In this document: positions 12,601 to 25,800 of the stretch, in pieces | How the letters are laid out: the number at the start of each line of letters is the position of its first letter | Position numbering within the stretch: position 1 is the stretch's first letter | Assembly (NCBI GenBank): GCA_023634235.1 | Contig: JAMKCF010000039.1 | Span: forward strand, 682,001 to 746,000 | Reading direction: 5' to 3' | Source: Pisaster brevispinus | Lineage: Eukaryota > Echinodermata > Asteroidea > Forcipulatida > Asteriidae | Length of the DNA stretch: 64,000 nt | Program-made: the position numbers and the translations under genes | The notes under the pieces: generated by a model | What the model was told of the DNA's origin: nothing | What the model saw: only the letters and a program-made list of their open reading frames with translations | Databases searched by the model: none

Positions 12601-15040
12601 GGCCGCAACCATTTTATTCCATGAATTATTGAGGTTTTTGAGGCAAGAAAGATGGCGTCACTTTTTGCCAGAAAGCTCCTAATTGCCCAGGTTTTGGGAT
12701 TTGGCCATGTCCCCACACAGAAAAGGTCTTCAGGGAAGTCTAGTCTAGAGTGCTGCACCGTCAAATCGCACTTTTGTTTTCGACACCAAAAGTCAAAATG
12801 GCGACAGGGTACTACCTGTCAAATATTCCCAAAATTCGACCCCGGTAACATGGCGATTTTCGGCGATCACTTTTTGCGGACGACTCCCCCGACGGTGCTG
12901 GTTCGAACTTGAAGGCCGCAACCATTTTATTCCATGAATTATTGAGGTTTTTGGGGCAAGAAAGATGGCGTCACTTTTTGCTAGAAAGCTCCTAATTACC
13001 CAGGTTTTGGGATTTGGCCATGTCCCCACACAGAAAAGGTCTTCAGGGAAGTCTAGTCTAGTGCTGCACCGTCAAATCGCACTTTTGTTGTCGACCCCAA
13101 AAGTCAAAATGGCGACAGGGTACTACCTGTCAAATATTCCCAAAATTCGACCCCCGGTAACATGGCGATTTTCGGCGATCACTTTTTGCGGACGACTCCC
13201 CCGACGGTGCTGGTTCGAACTTGAAGGCCGCAACCATTTTATTCCATGAATTATTGAGGTTTTTGGGGCAAGAAAGATGGCGTCACTTTTTGCTAGAAAG
13301 CTCCTAATTGCCCAGGTTTTGGGATTTGGCCATGTCCCCACACAGAAAAGGTCTTCAGGGAAGTGTAGTCTAGAGTGCTGCACCGTCAAATCGCACTTTT
13401 GTTTTCGACCCCAAAAGTCAAAATGGCGACCTGTCAAATATTCCCAAAATACGACCCCCGGTAACATGGCGATTTTCGGCGATCACTTTTTGCGGACGAC
13501 TCCCCCGACGGTGCTGGTTCGAACTTGAAGCCCGCAACCATTTTATTCCATGAATTATTGAGGTTTTTGGGGCAAGAAAGATGGCGTCACTTTTTGCTAG
13601 AAAGCTCCTAATTGCCCAGGTTTTGGGATTTGGCCATGTCCCCACACAGAAAAGGTCTTCAGGGAAGTGTAGTCTAGAGTGCTGCACCGTCAAATCGCAC
13701 TTTTGTTTTCGACCCCAAAAGTCAAAATGGCGACAGGGTACTACCTGTCAAATATTCCCAAAATTCGACCCCCGGTAACATGGCGATTTTCGGCGATCAC
13801 TTTTTGCGGACGACTCCCCCGACGGTGCTGGTTCGAACTTGAAGGCCGCAACCATTTTATTCCATGAATTATTGAGGTTTTTGGGGCAAGAAAGATGGCG
13901 TCACTTTTTGCTAGAAAGCTCCTAATTGCCCAGGTTTTGGGATTTGGCCATGTCCCCACACAGAAAAGGTCTTCAGGGAAGTCTAGTCTAGAGTGCTGCA
14001 CCGTCAAATCGCACTTTTGTTTTCGACCCCAAAAGTCAAAATGGCGACAGGGTACTACCTGTCAAATATTCCCAAAATTCGACCCCCGGTAACATGGCAA
14101 TTTTCGGCGATCACTTTTTGCGGACGACTCTCCCGACGGTGCTGGTTCGAACTTGAAGGCCGCAACCATTTTATTCCATGAATTATTGAGGTTTTTGGGG
14201 CAAGAAAGATGGCGTCACTTTTTGCTAGAAAGCTCCTAATTGCCCAGGTTTTGGGATTTGGCCATGTCCCCACACAGAAAAGGTCTTCAGGGAAGTCTAG
14301 TCTAGAGTGCTGCACCGTCAAATCGCACTTTTGTTTTCGACCCCAAAAGTCAAAATGGCGACAGGGTACTTACTACCTGTCAAATATTCCCAAAATTCGA
14401 CCCCCGGTAACATGGCGATTTTCGGCGATCACTTTTTGCGGACACCTCCCCCGACGGTGCTGGTTCGAACTTGAAGGCCGCAACCATTTTATTCCATGAA
14501 TTATTGAGGTTTTTGGGGCAAGAAAGATGGCGTCACCTTTTGCTAGAAAGCTCCTAATTGCCCAGGTTTTGGGTTTTGGCTATGTCCCCACACAGAAAAG
14601 GTCTTCAGGGAAGTCTAGTCTAGAGTGCTGCACCGTCAAATCGCACTTTTGTTTTCGACCCCAAAAGTCAAAATGGCGACAGGGTACTACCTGTCAAATA
14701 TTCCCAAAATTCGACCCCCGGTAACATGGCGATTTTCGGCGATCACTTTTTGCGGACACCTCCCCCGACGGTGCTGGTTCGAATTTGAAGGCCGCAAGGA
14801 TTTTATTCCATGATTTATTGAGGTTTTTTGGGCAAGAAAGATGGCGTCACTTTTTGGTAGAAAGCTCCTAATTGCCCAGGTTTTTGGATTTGGCCATGTC
14901 CCCACACAGAAAAGGTCTTCAGGGAAGTCTAGTCTAGAACGCTGCACCTTCAAATCGCACTTTTGTTTTCGACCCCAAAAATCAAAATGGCGACAGGGTA
15001 CTACCTGTCAAATATTCCCAAAATTCGACCCCCGGTAACA
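9679..15040 (+). repeat. second 9-monomer higher-order duplication (about 2.82 kb)
   Basis: Monomers at about 10.15-12.22 kb recur at about 12.97-15.04 kb with an offset of 2818-2819 bp. Shared markers are TTTTGTTGTCGACC, the 10-bp deletion GCGACCTGTC followed by AAATACGACC, GAAGCCCGCAACC, CATGGCAATTTTCGG with GACTCTCCC, the TACTTACTACC insertion, GGGTTTTGGCTATG and CCATGATTTATTG. The left ends (9679-9990 and 12190-12500) match at an offset about one monomer shorter, so one copy gained or lost a monomer. Confidence 0.9.
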
Positions 15041-16864
15041 TGGCGATTTTCGGCGATCACTTTTTTGCGGACACCTCCCCCGACGGTGCTGGTTCGAATT
15101 TGAAGGCCGCAAGGATTTTATTCCATGAATTATTGAGGTTTTTTGGGCAAGAAAGATGGCGTCACTTTTTGGTAGAAAGCTCCTAATTGCCCAGGTTTTG
15201 GGATTTGGCCATGTCCCCACACATAAAAGGTCTTCAGGGAAGTCTAGTCTAGAACGCTGCACCGTCAAATCGCACTTTTGTTTTCGACCCCAAAAATCAA
15301 AATGGCGACAGGGTACTACCTGTCAAATATTCCCAAAATTCGACCCCCGGTAACATGGCGATTTTCGGCGATCACTTTTTGCGGACACCTCCCCCGACGG
15401 TGCTGGTTCGAATTTGAAGGCCGCAAGGATTTTATTCCATGAATTATTGAGGTTTTTTGGGCAAGAAAGATGGCGTCACTTTTTGGTAGAAAGCTCCTAA
15501 TTGCCCAGGTTTTGGGATTTGGCCATGTCCCCACACAGAAAAGGTCTTCAGGGAAGTGTAGTCTAGAGTGCTGCACCGTCAAATCGCACTTTTGTTTTCG
15601 ACCCCAAAAGTCAAAATGGCGACAGGGTACTACCTGTCAAATATTCCCAAAATTCGACCCCCGGTAACATGGCGATTTTCGGCGATCACTTTTTGCGGAC
15701 GACTCCCCCGACGGTGCTGGTTCGAACTTGAAGCCCGCAACCATTTTATTCCATGAATTATTGAGGTTTTTGGGGCAAGAAAGATGGCGTCACTTTTTGC
15801 TAGAAAGCTCCTAATTGCCCAGGTTTTGGGATTTGGCCATGTCCCCACACAGAAAAGGTCTTCAGGGAAGTCTAGTCTAGAGTGCTGCACCGTCAAATCG
15901 CACTTTTGTTTTCGACCCCAAAAGTCAAAATGGCGACCTGTCAAATATTCCCAAAATTCGACCCCCGGTAACATGGCGATTTTCGGCGATCACTTTTTGC
16001 GGACGACTCCCCCGACGGTGCTGGTTCGAACTTGAAGGCCGCAACCATTTAATCCATGAATTATTGAGGTTTTTGGGGCAAGAAAGATGGCGCCACTTTT
16101 TGCTAGAAAGCTCCTAATTGCCCAGGTTTTGGGATTTGGCCATGTCCCCACACAGAAAAGGTATTCAGGGAAGTGTAGTCTAGAGTGCTGCACCGTCAAA
16201 TCGCACTTTTGTTTTCGACCCCAAAAGTCAAAATGGCGACCTGTCAAATATTCCCAAAATTCGACCCCCGGTAACATGGCGATTTTCGGCGATCACTTTT
16301 TGCGGACGACTCCCCCGACGGTGCTGGTTCGAACTTGAAGCCCGCAACCATTTTATTCCATGAATTATTGAGGTTTTTGGGGCAAGAAAGATGGCGTCAC
16401 TTTTTGCTAGAAAGCTCCTAATTGCCCAGGTTTTGGGATTTGGCCATGTCCCCACACAGAAAAGGTCTTCAGGGAAGTGTAGTCTAGAGTGCTGCACCGT
16501 CAAATCGCACTTTTGTTTTCGACCCCAAAAGTCAAAATGGCGACAGGGTACTACCTGTCAAATATTCCCAAAATTCGACCCCCGGTAACATGGCGATTTT
16601 CGGCGATCACTTTTTGCGGACGACTCCCCCGACGGTGCTGGTTCGAACTTGAAGGCCGCAACCATTTTATTCCATGAATTATTGAGGTTTTTGGGGCAAG
16701 AAAGATGGCGTCACTTTTTGCTAGAAAGCTCCTAATTGCCCAGGTTTTGGGATTTGGCTATGTCCCCACACAGAAAAGGTCTTCAGGGAAGTCTAGTCTA
16801 GAGTGCTGCACCGTCAAATCGCACTTTTGTTTTCGACCCCAAAAGTCAAAATGGCGACAGGGTA

Positions 16865-19800
16865 CTACCTGTCAAATATTCCCAAAGTTCGACCCCCGGT
16901 AACATGGCGATTTTCGGCGATCACTTTTTGCGGACGACTCCCCCGACGGTGCTGGTTCGAACCTGAAGCCCGCAACCATTTTATTCCATGAATTATTGAG
17001 GTTTTTGGGGCAAGAAAGATGGCGTCACTTTTTGCTAGAAAGCTCCTAATTGCCCAGGTTTTGGGATTTGGCCATGTCCCCACACAGAAAAGGTCTTCAG
17101 GGAAGTCTAGTCTAGAGTGCTGCACCGTCAAATCGCACTTTTGTTTTCGACCCCAAAAGTCACAATGGCGACAGGGTACTACCTGTCAAATATTCCCAAA
17201 ATTCGACCCCCCGTAACATGGTGATTTTCGGCGATCACTTTTTGCGGACGACTCCCCCGACGGTGCTGGTTCGAACTTGAAGGCCGCAACCATTTAATAT
17301 TCCATGAATTATTGAGCTTTTTGGGGCAAGAAAGATGGCGTCACTTTTTGCTAGAAAGCTCCTAATTGCCCAGGTTTTGGGATTTGGCCATGTCCCCACA
17401 CAGAAAAGGTCTTCAGGGAAGTGTAGTCTAGAGTGCTGCACCGTCAAATCGCACTTTTGTTTTCGACCCCAAAAGTCAAAATGGCGACCTGTCAAATATT
17501 CCCAAAATTCGACCCCCGGTAACATGGCGATTTTCGGCGATCACTTTTTGCGGACGACTCCCCCGACGGTGCTGGTTCGAACTTGAAGGCCGCAACCATT
17601 TTATTCCATGAATTATTGAGGTTTTTGGGGCAAGAAAGATGGCGTCACTTTTTGCTAGAAAGCTCCTAATTGCCCAGGTTTTGGGATTTGGCCATGTCCC
17701 CACACAGAAAAGGTCTTCAGGGAAGTGTAGTCTAGAGTGCTGCACCGTCAAATCGCACTTTTGTTTTCGACCCCAAAAGTCAAAATGGCGACCTGTCAAA
17801 TATTCCCAAAATTCGACCCCCGGTAACATGGCGATTTTCGGCGATCACTTTTTGCGGACGACTCCCCCGACGGTGCTGGTTCGAACTTGAAGGCCGCAAC
17901 CATTTTATTCCATGAATTATTGAGGTTTTTGGGGCAAGAAAGATGGCGTCACTTTTTGCTAGAAAGCTCCTAATTGCCCAGGTTTTGGGATTTGGCCATG
18001 TCCCCACACAGAAAAGGTCTTCAGGGAAGTGTAGTCTAGAGTGCTGCACCGTCAAATCGCACTTTTGTTTTCGACCCCAAAAGTCAAAATGGCGACAGGG
18101 TACTACCTGTCAAATATTCCCAAAATTCGACCCCCGGTAACATGGCGATTTTCGGCGATCACTTTTTGCGGACGACTCCCCCGACGGTGCTGGTTCGAAC
18201 TTGAAGGCCGCAACCATTTTATTCCATGAATTATTGAGGTTTTTGGGGCAAGAAAGATGGCGTCACTTTTTGCTAGAAAGCTCCTAATTGCCCAGGTTTT
18301 GGGATTTGGCCATGTCCCCACACAGAAAAGGTCTTCAGGGAAGTCTAGTCTAGAGTGCTGCACCGTCAAATCGCACTTTTGTTTTCGACCCCAAAAGTCA
18401 AAATGGCGACAGGGTACTACCTGTCAAATATTCCCAAAATTCGACCCCCGCTAACATGGCGATTTTCGGCGATCACTTTTTGCGGACGACTCCCCCGACG
18501 GTGCTGGTTCGAACTTGAAGGCCGCAACCATTTTATTCCATGAATTATTGAGGTTTTTGGGGCAAGAAAGATGGCGTCACTTTTTGCTAGAAAGCTCCTA
18601 ATTGCCCAGGTTTTGGGATTTGGCCATGTCCCCACACAGAAAAGGTCTTCAGGGAAGTCTAGTCTAGAGTGCTGCACCGTCAAATCGCACTTTTGTTTTC
18701 GACCCCAAAAGTCAAAATGGCGACAGGGTACTACCTGTCAAATATTCCCAAAATTCGACCCCCGGTAACATGGCGATTTTCGGCGATCACTTTTTGGGGA
18801 CGACTCCCCCGACGGTGCTGGTTCGAACTTGAAGGCCGCAACCATTTTATTCCATGAATTATTGAGGTTTTTGGGGCAAGAAAGATGGCGTCACTTTTTG
18901 CTAGAAAGCTCCTAATTGCCCAGGTTTTGGGATTTGGCCATGTCCCCACACAGAAAAGGTCTTCAGGGAAGTCTAGTCTAGAGTGCTGCACCGTCAAATC
19001 GCACTTTTGTTTTCGACCCCAAAAGTCAAAATGGCGACAGGGTACTACCTGTCAAATATTCCCAAAATTCAACCCCCGGTAACATGGCGATTTTCGGCAA
19101 TCACTTTTTGCGGACGACTCCCCCGACGGTGCTGGTTCGAACTTGAAGCCCGCAACCATTTTATTCCATGAATTATTGAGGTTTTTGGGGCAAGAAAGAT
19201 GGCGTCACTTTTTGCTAGAAAGCTCCTAATTGCCCAGGTTTTGGGATTTGGCCATGTCCCCACACAGAAAAGGTCTTCAGGGAAGTCTAGTCTAGAGTGC
19301 TGCACCGTCAAATCGCACTTTTGTTTTCGACCCCAAAAGTCACAATGGCGACAGGGTACTACCTGTCAAATATTCCCAAAATTCGACCCCCCGTAACATG
19401 GTGATTTTCGGCGATCACTTTTTGCGGACGACTCCCCCGACGGTGCTGGTTCGAACTTGAAGGCCGCAACCATTTAATATTCCATGAATTATTGAGCTTT
19501 TTGGGGCAAGAAAGATGGCGTCACTTTTTGCTAGAAAGCTCCTAATTGCCCAGGTTTTGGGATTTGGCCATGTCCCCACACAGAAAAGGTCTTCAGGGAA
19601 GTGTAGTCTAGAGTGCTGCACCGTCAAATCGCACTTTTGTTTTCGAACCCAAAAGTCAAAATGGCGACCTGTCAAATATTCCCAAAATTCGACCCCCGGT
19701 AACATGGCGATTTTCGGCGATCACTTTTTGCGGACGACTCCCCCGACGGTGCTGGTTCGAACTTGAAGGCCGCAACCATTTTATTCCATGAATTATTGAG

Positions 19801-22800
19801 GTTTTTGGGGCAAGAAAGATGGCGTCACTTTTTGCTAGAAAGCTCCTAATTGCCCAGGTTTTGGGATTTGGCCATGTCCCCACACAGAAAAGGTCTTCAG
19901 GGAAGTGTAGTCTAGAGTGCTGCACCGTCAAATCGCACTTTTGTTTTCGACCCCAAAAGTCAAAATGGCGACAGGGTACTACCTGTCAAATATTCCCAAA
20001 ATTCGACCCCCGGTAACATGGCGATTTTCGGCGATCACTTTTTGCGGACGACTCCCCCGACGGTGCTGGTTCGAACTTGAAGGCCGCAACCATTTTATTC
20101 CATGAATTATTGAGGTTTTTGGGGCAAGAAAGATGGCGTCACTTTTTGGTAGAAAGCTCCTAATTGCCCAGGTTTTGGGATTTGGCCATGTCCCCACACA
20201 GAAAAGGTCTTCAGGGAAGTCTAGTCTAGAGTGCTGCACCGTCAAATCGCACTTTTGTTTTCGACCCCAAAAGTCAAAATGGCGACAGGGTACTACCTGT
20301 CAAATATTCCCAAAATTCAACCCCCGGTAACATGGCGATTTTCGGCAATCACTTTTTGCGGACGACTCCCCCGACGGTGCTGGTTCGAACTTGAAGGCCG
20401 CAACCATTTTATTCCATGAATTATTGAGGTTTTTGGGGCAAGAAAGATGGCGTCACTTTTTGCTAGAAAGCTCCTAATTGCCCAGGTTTTGGGATTTGGC
20501 CATGTCCCCACACAGAAAAGGTCTTCAGGGAAGTCTAGTCTAGAACGCTGCACCGTCAAATCACACTTTTGTTTTCGACCCCAAAAATCAAAATGGCGAC
20601 AGGGTACTACCTGTCAAATATTCCCAAAATTCGACCCCCGGTAACATGGCGATTTTCGGCGATCACCTTTTGCGGACACCTCCCCCGACGGTGCTGGTTC
20701 GAACTTGAAGGCCGCAACCATTTTATTCCATGAATTATTGAGGTTTTTGGGGCAAGAAAGATGGCGTCACCTTTTGCTAGAAAGCTCCTAATTGCCCAGG
20801 TTTTGGGATTTGGCTATGTCCCCACACAGAAAAGGTCTTCAGGGAAGTCTAGTCTAGAGTGCTGCACCGTCAAATCGCACTTTTGTTTTCGACCCCAAAA
20901 GTCAAAATGGCGACAGGGTACTACCTGTCAAATATTCCCAAAATTCGACCCCCGGTAACATGGCGATTTTCGGCGATCACTTTTTGCGGACGACTCCCCC
21001 GACGGTGCTGGTTCGAACTTGAAGCCCGCAACCATTTTATTCCATGAATTATTGAGGTTTTTGGGGCAAGAAAGATGGCGTCACTTTTTGCTAGAAAGCT
21101 CCTAATTGCCCAGGTTTTGGGATTTGGCCATGTCCCCACACAGAAAAGGTCTTCAGGGAAGTCTAGTCTAGAGTGCTGCACCGTCAAATCGCACTTTTGT
21201 TTTCGACCCCAAAAGTCACAATGGCGACAGGGTACTACCTGTCAAATATTCCCAAAATTCGACCCCCCGTAACATGGTGATTTTCGGCGATCACTTTTTG
21301 CGGACGACTCCCCCGACGGTGCTGGTTCGAACTTGAAGGCCGCAACCATTTAATATTCCATGAATTATTGAGCTTTTTGGGGCAAGAAAGATGGCGTCAC
21401 TTTTTGCTAGAAAGCTCCTAATTGCCCAGGTTTTGGGATTTGGCTATGTCCCCACACAGAAAAGGTCTTCAGGGAAGTGTAGTCTAGAGTGCTGCACCGT
21501 CAAATCGCACTTTTGTTTTCGACCCCAAAAGTCAAAATGGCGACCTGTCAAATATTCCCAAAATTCGACCCCCGGTAACATGGCGATTTTCGGCGATCAC
21601 TTTTTGCGGACGACTCCCCCGACGGTGCTGGTTCGAACTTGAAGGCCGCAACCATTTTATTCCATGAATTATTGAGGTTTTTGGGGCAAGAAAGATGGCG
21701 TCACTTTTTGCTAGAAAGCTCCTAATTGCCCAGGTTTTGGGATTTGGCCATGTCCCCACACAGAAAAGGTCTTCAGGGAAGTGTAGTCTAGAGTGCTGCA
21801 CCGTCAAATCGCACTTTTGTTTTCGACCCCAAAAGTCAAAATGGCGACAGGGTACTACCTGTCAAATATTCCCAAAATTCGACCCCCGGTAACATGGCGA
21901 TTTTCGGCGATCACTTTTTGCGGACGACTCCCCCGACGGTGCTGGTTCGAACTTGAAGGCCGCAACCATTTTATTCCATGAATTATTGAGGTTTTTGGGG
22001 CAAGAAAGATGGCGTCACCTTTTGCTAGAAAGCTCCTAATTGCCCAGGTTTTGGGATTTGGCTATGTCCCCACACAGAAAAGGTCTTCAGGGAAGTCTAG
22101 TCTAGAGTGCTGCACCGTCAAATCGCACTTTTGTTTTCGACCCCAAAAGTCAAAATGGCGACAGGGTACTACCTGTCAAATATTCCCAAAATTCGACCCC
22201 CGGTAACATGGCGATTTTCGGCGATCACTTTTTGCGGACGACTCCCCCGACGGTGCTGGTTCGAACTTGAAGCCCGCAACCATTTTATTCCATGAATTAT
22301 TGAGGTTTTTGGGGCAAGAAAGATGGCGTCACTTTTTGCTAGAAAGCTCCTAATTGCCCAGGTTTTGGGATTTGGCCATGTCCCCACACAGAAAAGGTCT
22401 TCAGGGAAGTCTAGTCTAGAGTGCTGCACCGTCAAATCGCACTTTTGTTTTCGACCCCAAAAGTCACAATGGCGACAGGGTACTACCTGTCAAATATTCC
22501 CAAAATTCGACCCCCCGTAACATGGTGATTTTCGGCGATCACTTTTTGCGGACGACTCCCCCGACGGTGCTGGTTCGAACTTGAAGGCCGCAACCATTTA
22601 ATATTCCATGAATTATTGAGCTTTTTGGGGCAAGAAAGATGGCGTCACTTTTTGCTAGAAAGCTCCTAATTGCCCAGGTTTTGGGATTTGGCCATGTCCC
22701 CACACAGAAAAGGTCTTCAGGGAAGTGTAGTCTAGAGTGCTGCACCGTCAAATCGCACTTTTGTTTTCGACCCCAAAAGTCAAAATGGCGACCTGTCAAA

Positions 22801-22890
22801 TATTCCCAAAATTCGACCCCCGGTAACATGGCGATTTTCGGCGATCACTTTTTGCGGACGACTCCCCCGACGGTGCTGGTTCGAACTTGA
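16865..22890 (+). repeat. variable-length higher-order repeat (7, 6 and 4 monomers)
   Basis: A distinctive monomer pair carries CACAATGGCGAC, GACCCCCCGTAACATGGTGA and CATTTAATATTCCATG with GAGCTTTTTGG. It occurs near 17.2, 19.4, 21.3 and 22.5 kb. The spacings are about 2180, 1876 and 1248 bp, that is 7, 6 and 4 monomers. The common marker at unequal spacing fits unequal exchange between sister arrays. Confidence 0.85.
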
Positions 22891-25800
22891 AGGCCGCAAC
22901 CATTTTATTCCATGAATTATTGAGGTTTTTGGGGCAAGAAAGATGGCGTCACTTTTTGCTAGAAAGCTCCTAATTGCCCAGGTTTTGGGATTTGGCCATG
23001 TCCCCACACAGAAAAGGTCTTCAGGGAAGTGTAGTCTAGAGTGCTGCACCGTCAAATCGCACTTTTGTTTTCGACCCCAAAAGTCAAAATGGCGACAGGG
23101 TACTACCTGTCAAATATTCCCAAAATTCGACCCCCGGTAACATGGCGATTTTCGGCGATCACTTTTTGCGGACGACTCCCCCGACGGTGCTGGTTCGAAC
23201 TTGAAGGCCGCAACCATTTTATTCCATGAATTATTGAGGTTTTTGGGGCAAGAAAGATGGCGTCACTTTTTGCTAGAAAGCTCCTAATTGCCCAGGTTTT
23301 GGGATTTGGCCATGTCCCCACACAGAAAAGGTCTTCAGGGAAGTCTAGTCTAGAGTGCTGCACCGTCAAATCGCACTTTTGTTTTCGACCCCAAAAGTCA
23401 AAATGGCGACAGGGTACTACCTGTCAAATATTCCCAAAATTCGACCCCCGGTAACATGGCGATTTTCGGCGATCACTTTTTGCGGACGACTCCCCCGACG
23501 GTGCTGGTTCGAACTTGAAGGCCGCAACCATTTTATTCCATGAATTATTGAGGTTTTTGGGGCAAGAAAGATGGCGTCACTTTTTGCTAGAAAGCTCCTA
23601 ATTGCCCAGGTTTTGGGATTTGGCCATGTCCCCACACAGAAAAGGTCTTCAGGGAAGTCTAGTCTAGAGTGCTGCACCGTCAAATCGCACTTTTGTTTTC
23701 GACCCCAAAAGTCAAAATGGCGACAGGGTACTACCTGTCAAATATTCCCAAAATTCGACCCCCGGTAACATGGCGATTTTCGGCGATCACTTTTTGCGGA
23801 CGACTCCCCCGACGGTGCTGGTTCGAACTTGAAGGCCGCAACCATTTTATTCCATGAATTATTGAGGTTTTTGGGGCAAGAAAGATGGCGTCACTTTTTG
23901 CTAGAAAGCTCCTAATTGCCCAGGTTTTGGGATTTGGCCATGTCCCCACACAGAAAAGGTCTTCAGGGAAGTCTAGTCTAGAACGCTGCACCGTCAAATC
24001 GCACTTTTGTTTTCGACCCCAAAAATCAAAATGGCGACAGGGTACTACCTGTCAAATATTCCTAAAATTCGACCCCCGGTAAAATGGCGATTTTCGGCGA
24101 TCACTTTTTGCGGACACCTCCCCCGACGGTGCTGGTTCGAATTTGAAGGCCGCAAGGATTTTATTCCATGAATTATTGAGGTTTTTTGGGCAAGAAAGAT
24201 GGCGTCACTTTTTGGTAGAAAGCTCCTAATTGCCCAGGTTTTGGGATTTGGCCATGTCCCCACACAGAAAAGGTCTTCAGGGAAGTCTAATCTAGAACGC
24301 TGCACCGTCAAATCGCACTTTTGTTTTCGACCCCAAAAATCAAAATGGCGACAGGGTACTACCTGTCAAATATTCCCAAAATTCGACCCCCGGTAACATG
24401 GCGATTTTCGGCGATCACTTTTTGCGGACACCTCCCCCGACGGTGCTGGTTCGAACTTGAAGGCCGCAAGGATTTTATTCCATGAATTATTGAGGTTTTT
24501 TGGGCAAGAAAGATGGCGTCACTTTTTGGTAGAAAGCTCCTAATTGCCCAGGTTTTGGGATTTGGCCATGTCCCCACACAGAAAAGGTCTTCAGGGAAGT
24601 CTAATCTAGAACGCTGCACCGTCAAATCGCACTTTTGTTTTCGACCCCAAAAATCAAAATGGCGACAGGGTACTACCTGTCAAATATTCCCAAAATTCGA
24701 CCCCCGGTAAAATGGCGATTTTCGGCGATCACTTTTCGCGGACACCTCCCCCGACGGTGCTGGTTCGAATTTGAAGGCCGCAAGGATTTTATTCCATGAA
24801 TTATTGAGGTTTTTGGGGCAAGAAAGATGGCGTCACTTTTTGCTAGAAAGCTCCTAATTGCCCAGGTTTTTGGATTTGGCCATGTCCCCACACAGAAAAG
24901 GTCTTCAGGGAAGTCTAGTCTAGAACGCTGCACCGTCAAATCGCACTTTTGTTTTCGACCCCAAAAATCAAAATGGCGACAGGGTACTACCTGTCAAATA
25001 TTCCCAAAATTGGACCCCCTGTAACATGGCGATTTTCGGCGATCACTTTTTGCGGACACCTCCCCCGACGGTGCTGGTTCGAATTTGAAGGCCGCAAGGA
25101 TTTTATTCCATGAATTATTGAGGTTTTTGGGGCAAGAAAGATGGCGTCACTTTTTGGTAGAAAGCTCCTAATTGCCCAGGTTTTTGGATTTGGCCATGTC
25201 CCCACACAGAAAAGGTCTTCAGGGAAGTCTAGTCTAGAACGCTGCACCGTCAAATCGCACTTTTGTTTTCGACCCCAAAAATCAAAATGGCGACAGGGTA
25301 CTACCTGTCAAATATTCCCAAAATTGGACCCCCTGTAACATGGCGATTTTCGGCGATCACTTTTTGCGGACACCTCCCCCGACGGTGCTGGTTCGAATTT
25401 GAAAGCCGCAAGGATTTTATTCCATGAATTATTGAGGTTTTTGGGGCAAGAAAGATGGCGTCACTTTTTGCTAGAAAGCTCCTAATTGCCCAGGTTTTGG
25501 GATTTGGCCATGTCCCCACACAGAAAAGGTCTTCAGGGAAGTCTAGTCTAGAACGCTGCACCGTCAAATCGCACTTTTGTTTTCGACCCCAAAAATCAAA
25601 ATGGCGACAGGGTACTACCTGTCAAATAAACCCAAAATTCGACCCCCGGTAACATGGCGATTTTCGGCGATCACTTTTTGCGGACACCTCCCCCGACGGT
25701 GCTGGTTCGAATTTGAAGGCCGCAAGGATTTTATTCCATGAATTATTGAGGTTTTTTGGGCAAGAAAGATGGCGTCACTTTTTGGTAGAAAGCTCCTAAT

